Source: Lysobacterales bacterium (GTDB lineage Bacteria; Pseudomonadota; Gammaproteobacteria; Xanthomonadales; Marinicellaceae). Taken from it: a DNA stretch of 7,427 bases. Position 1 is the stretch's first letter. Each line of letters begins with the position of its first letter. The notes under the pieces are model-generated. The model was not told the DNA's origin. It saw nothing but the letters and a program-made list of their open reading frames with translations, and searched no databases. The DNA is taken from contig JALWML010000086.1 in NCBI GenBank assembly GCA_027083915.1, positions 1 to 7,427 of the forward strand. Direction: 5' to 3'. The position numbers and the translations under genes are program-made. This document shows positions 5,632 to 7,427 of the stretch, one piece after another.

Positions 5632-6357
5632 TTGCAAACTAAGCGAACTAAAACAAAAGAATCAATAACTTTAGGTCATAAAGTTATTGATTTTTTGTTA
5701 GTGCGTTCAAAAAAACGCAAATACAGTTTATCCATGCAGGTAAAAAAAGATGGGAGCTTGCAGGTTAATGTTCCATTTGCTACCAAAGAAAAGGACATAG
5801 AGCTGTTTTTAGTCAGTAAGAAAAAATGGTTGTTAGAAAAATTACAGCAAAAATTGGATAAAAATCCGTTACAGCAACCAACCTATAGTGATGGTGATTG
5901 GCATTGGTTTAAGGGACAGAAATACCCGTTAAAATTGATTATTACTGCCTTTTCCCGTGTGGAATTGTCAGGTGATTATGTGCTGGTTTATTATCGTCGA
6001 AATAATTCAGTTAAGAATGTGCTAGAAAAATGGTATAAAAAAGAAGCGCTAAAATATTTTACCCAAAGAACACAGTATTTTGCCGAGTTACACGGTTTTC
6101 CACAAATAAAAGAAGTTAAAATACGTTCCATGAAAGCACGGTGGGGCAGTTGCTCTTCACGTCGAGTGATAACCTACAATACACATTTAATTAAAACACC
6201 AACCGATTGTATTGACTATGTAATCATGCATGAGTTATGCCACCTTATTCATCAAAACCACCAAAAAGGCTTTCATCAGTTACAATTAAAGCTGAATCCT
6301 GGATGGAAAAAACAAAAGCAAAAATTAGATAGCTTTGCACATCAAATATTACCTTAG
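5632..6357 (+). CDS. YgjP/COG1451-type zinc metallopeptidase-like protein
   Basis: This 241-residue soluble protein belongs to the YgjP-like, M48-related (DUF45) family, whose members carry a metallopeptidase fold but whose substrate is unsettled. The C-terminal part has the zinc signature H200-E-L-C-H204 followed by H210 in NHQKGF. It is preceded by the family block RSMKARWGSCSSRR (165-178) and by YNTHLIKTP, which leads into IDYVIMHEL. The N-terminal part shows the usual RSKKRKYSLSM segment (25-35) and the VNVP-type strand. The start is a TTG three bases after the tolB stop, without a Shine-Dalgarno sequence, so it probably depends on tolB translation. Later candidates (GTG at 5701, ATG at 5734) would remove conserved N-terminal sequence and also lack ribosome sites. 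Codons 11-22 contain a strong terminator-like hairpin, which is odd inside a coding region. The family call is firm; the exact start is not. Confidence 0.85.
   Translation: MQTKRTKTKESITLGHKVIDFLLVRSKKRKYSLSMQVKKDGSLQVNVPFATKEKDIELFLVSKKKWLLEKLQQKLDKNPLQQPTYSDGDWHWFKGQKYPLKLIITAFSRVELSGDYVLVYYRRNNSVKNVLEKWYKKEALKYFTQRTQYFAELHGFPQIKEVKIRSMKARWGSCSSRRVITYNTHLIKTPTDCIDYVIMHELCHLIHQNHQKGFHQLQLKLNPGWKKQKQKLDSFAHQILP
5662..5696 (+). terminator. Rho-independent terminator-like hairpin within the metallopeptidase 5' region
   Basis: TCAATAACTTTA (5662-5673) and TAAAGTTATTGA (5679-5690) form a perfect 12-bp stem with a five-base loop, GGTCA. Six Ts follow at 5691-5696. An A-rich stretch (5655-5661) before the stem can pair with the T-run, as in many bidirectional terminators. 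The hairpin begins 34 bases after the tolB stop, where a tolB terminator would be expected, yet it lies in codons 11-22 of the next gene. The stem has only two G-C pairs, so it may be a partial terminator. Confidence 0.55.
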
Positions 6358-6360
6358 CTG

Positions 6361-6369
6361 TGTTAGAAT
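6361..6369 (+). promoter_or_regulatory. Extended -10 promoter element for the kinase gene
   Basis: TGTTAGAAT at 6361-6369 is an extended -10 (TG at 6361-6362, TAGAAT at 6364-6369). It is identical, base for base, to the element before the DUF2189 gene. It starts four bases after the metallopeptidase stop. No clear -35 is seen at 16-18 bp. Transcription would start near 6376, about 25 bases before the kinase ATG. Confidence 0.45.
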
Positions 6370-6400
6370 TAAGGAGATATAAAAATATAACAAAAAAGCC

Positions 6401-7427
6401 ATGGGGACACAAACAGAAGAAATTATTAAAGCATTGCAAAATATCAGTGCAGCTGACAACCAACAAGTAAAAGACGTACTTATAGCAAAATTCAAACACG
6501 ATTTCCCCGAAAACCTTGACTGGCTAGCTATGATTTCTGATGATAAAGTTGTCGAATTTGAAAAATATCAGACACAATTACCAGAGATTAAAGGTTATAA
6601 ATTAATTAAGAAAATAGGCTCAGGAGCCAGCGGTCAAGTGTTTCTTGCTACTGAATTAAATAGCAACAAAAAAGTAGCTATAAAGATTCCAATGATTTTT
6701 CTAACGGCAGAACAAATGCACCGTTTTGCTCATGAAAGCCGTTTACTTTCTCGTCTTGCTCACCCTAATATTGCCCATATAGAAAAAACAGGATTAATAG
6801 AAAAGGATAATCTACCCTTTATTGTTATGGAATATGTTGATGGCAAAACTATTCACCAGTATTGCAAAGATGAACAATTAAATTTTAAACAGATAATAGA
6901 ATTGTTCAAACAAGTATTAGATGCGGTACAGTATGCACACAACAAAGGGATTGTACACCGAGACATAAAACCAGAAAATATTTTAGTCACCAACCAAGGG
7001 CAAGTAAAATTATTGGATTTTGGCATTGCTCTTGCGACCAACAATAGCACACAACAACTCACTCAACTCACAAAAACAGGTGAAATTGTTGGGACTTTGG
7101 CATACATGAGCCCTGAACAAGTCAGTGGTAATGATGATTTAGATACACGAGCGGATGTTTATTCTCTTGGGGTGGTTTTATACCAACTGCTCTCGGACTC
7201 ACTGCCATATCAAGTGGATGCGGGTAAAATCTTTGCCGCTATTAGTCAAATAATTGAAGATTTACCCAAAAAACTTACCACTTCGAACCACAAAGTTGAT
7301 GCAAATCTTGCCACCATTGTTCACCATGCTATCGAAAAGAACCCCGAAGCACGCTATCAATCACCGCGAGATTTTAAAAATGATTTAGATAACTGGATAA
7401 AAGGTGAAGGCATCAGTGTTAAACAAC
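6401..7427 (+). CDS. Hanks-type serine/threonine protein kinase (3' end outside window)
   Basis: An open frame from the ATG at 6401 runs to the window edge without a stop (342 codons visible). Residues 1-60 are a hydrophilic, mostly helical-looking extension with no motif I recognise. Residues about 65-335 are a complete kinase domain. It has the glycine loop GSGASGQV (73-80), the ATP-anchoring lysine K95 in VAIK, the helix-C glutamate E112, the catalytic loop HRDIKPEN (186-193, with D188) and DFG (206-208). GTLAYMSPEQ and DVYSLG follow. All key catalytic residues are present. After the domain, DLDNWIKGEGISVKQ resembles the linker that in many bacterial kinases leads into TPR, WD40 or membrane-anchored C-terminal regions, so more protein is expected. 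AAGGAG lies 24 bases upstream of the ATG, too far for normal use; no other in-frame start lies between it and an in-frame TAA at 6380-6382. Substrate and role are unknown. Confidence 0.9.
   Translation, partial: MGTQTEEIIKALQNISAADNQQVKDVLIAKFKHDFPENLDWLAMISDDKVVEFEKYQTQLPEIKGYKLIKKIGSGASGQVFLATELNSNKKVAIKIPMIFLTAEQMHRFAHESRLLSRLAHPNIAHIEKTGLIEKDNLPFIVMEYVDGKTIHQYCKDEQLNFKQIIELFKQVLDAVQYAHNKGIVHRDIKPENILVTNQGQVKLLDFGIALATNNSTQQLTQLTKTGEIVGTLAYMSPEQVSGNDDLDTRADVYSLGVVLYQLLSDSLPYQVDAGKIFAAISQIIEDLPKKLTTSNHKVDANLATIVHHAIEKNPEARYQSPRDFKNDLDNWIKGEGISVKQ

Noticed and set aside
6245..6499. 84-codon minus-strand open frame across the metallopeptidase-kinase junction
   Set aside because: It overlaps the zinc-binding part of the metallopeptidase and the kinase start, and encodes a hydrophobic, cysteine-rich peptide of the kind produced by reading AT-rich genes backwards.
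6853..7062. 69-codon minus-strand open frame
   Set aside because: It is antisense to the kinase catalytic loop, whose HRDIKPEN and DFG motifs show that the plus strand is coding.

Overview
The window is a compact, AT-rich piece of bacterial chromosome. Its gene content points to a gammaproteobacterium: a BamC-type lipoprotein directly follows dapA, Bcp is divergent from dapA, and TolB and a Bcr/CflA-type exporter lie close by. In E. coli the same neighbourhood reads bcp-gcvR / dapA-bamC-purC. Here gcvR is absent and an exporter sits where purC would be. The low G+C and tight packing could fit marine sulfur-oxidiser or symbiont lineages such as the SUP05/Thioglobus group, but that placement is a guess.

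Layout. Positions 1-46 (minus) hold only the first 15 codons of a secreted protein. It diverges from a DUF2189-type inner-membrane protein (162-983, plus), and the 115-bp gap between them carries an FNR-like inverted repeat and a good extended -10 promoter. The peroxiredoxin gene bcp (1030-1494, minus) converges on the DUF2189 gene and diverges from dapA across only 51 bp. A tightly coupled plus-strand operon follows: dapA (1546-2457), a short bamC (2454-3065, ATGA overlap) and a Bcr/CflA-family MFS exporter (3065-4294, TAATG overlap). After 53 bp comes tolB (4348-5628), then a YgjP/COG1451-type zinc metallopeptidase (5632-6357) with a TTG start. A Hanks-type serine/threonine kinase (6401 onward) is still open at the right edge. 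No stretch longer than 115 bp lacks a gene.

Functional links. DapA supplies the lysine/diaminopimelate branch needed for peptidoglycan. BamC belongs to the outer-membrane protein assembly machine, and TolB to the Tol-Pal envelope system. The central block is therefore mostly cell-envelope housekeeping, with a peroxide-scavenging enzyme beside it. The kinase looks like an accessory regulatory gene with its own promoter.

I did not find a convincing new multi-gene system. The observations most worth checking are a perfect terminator-like hairpin inside the 5' coding region of the metallopeptidase gene, the FNR-like site at the left, the one-domain BamC, substitutions in the DapA lysine-feedback site, and the unusual start region and N-terminal extension of the kinase. 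I saw no tRNA, rRNA, CRISPR array, insertion sequence or attachment site.
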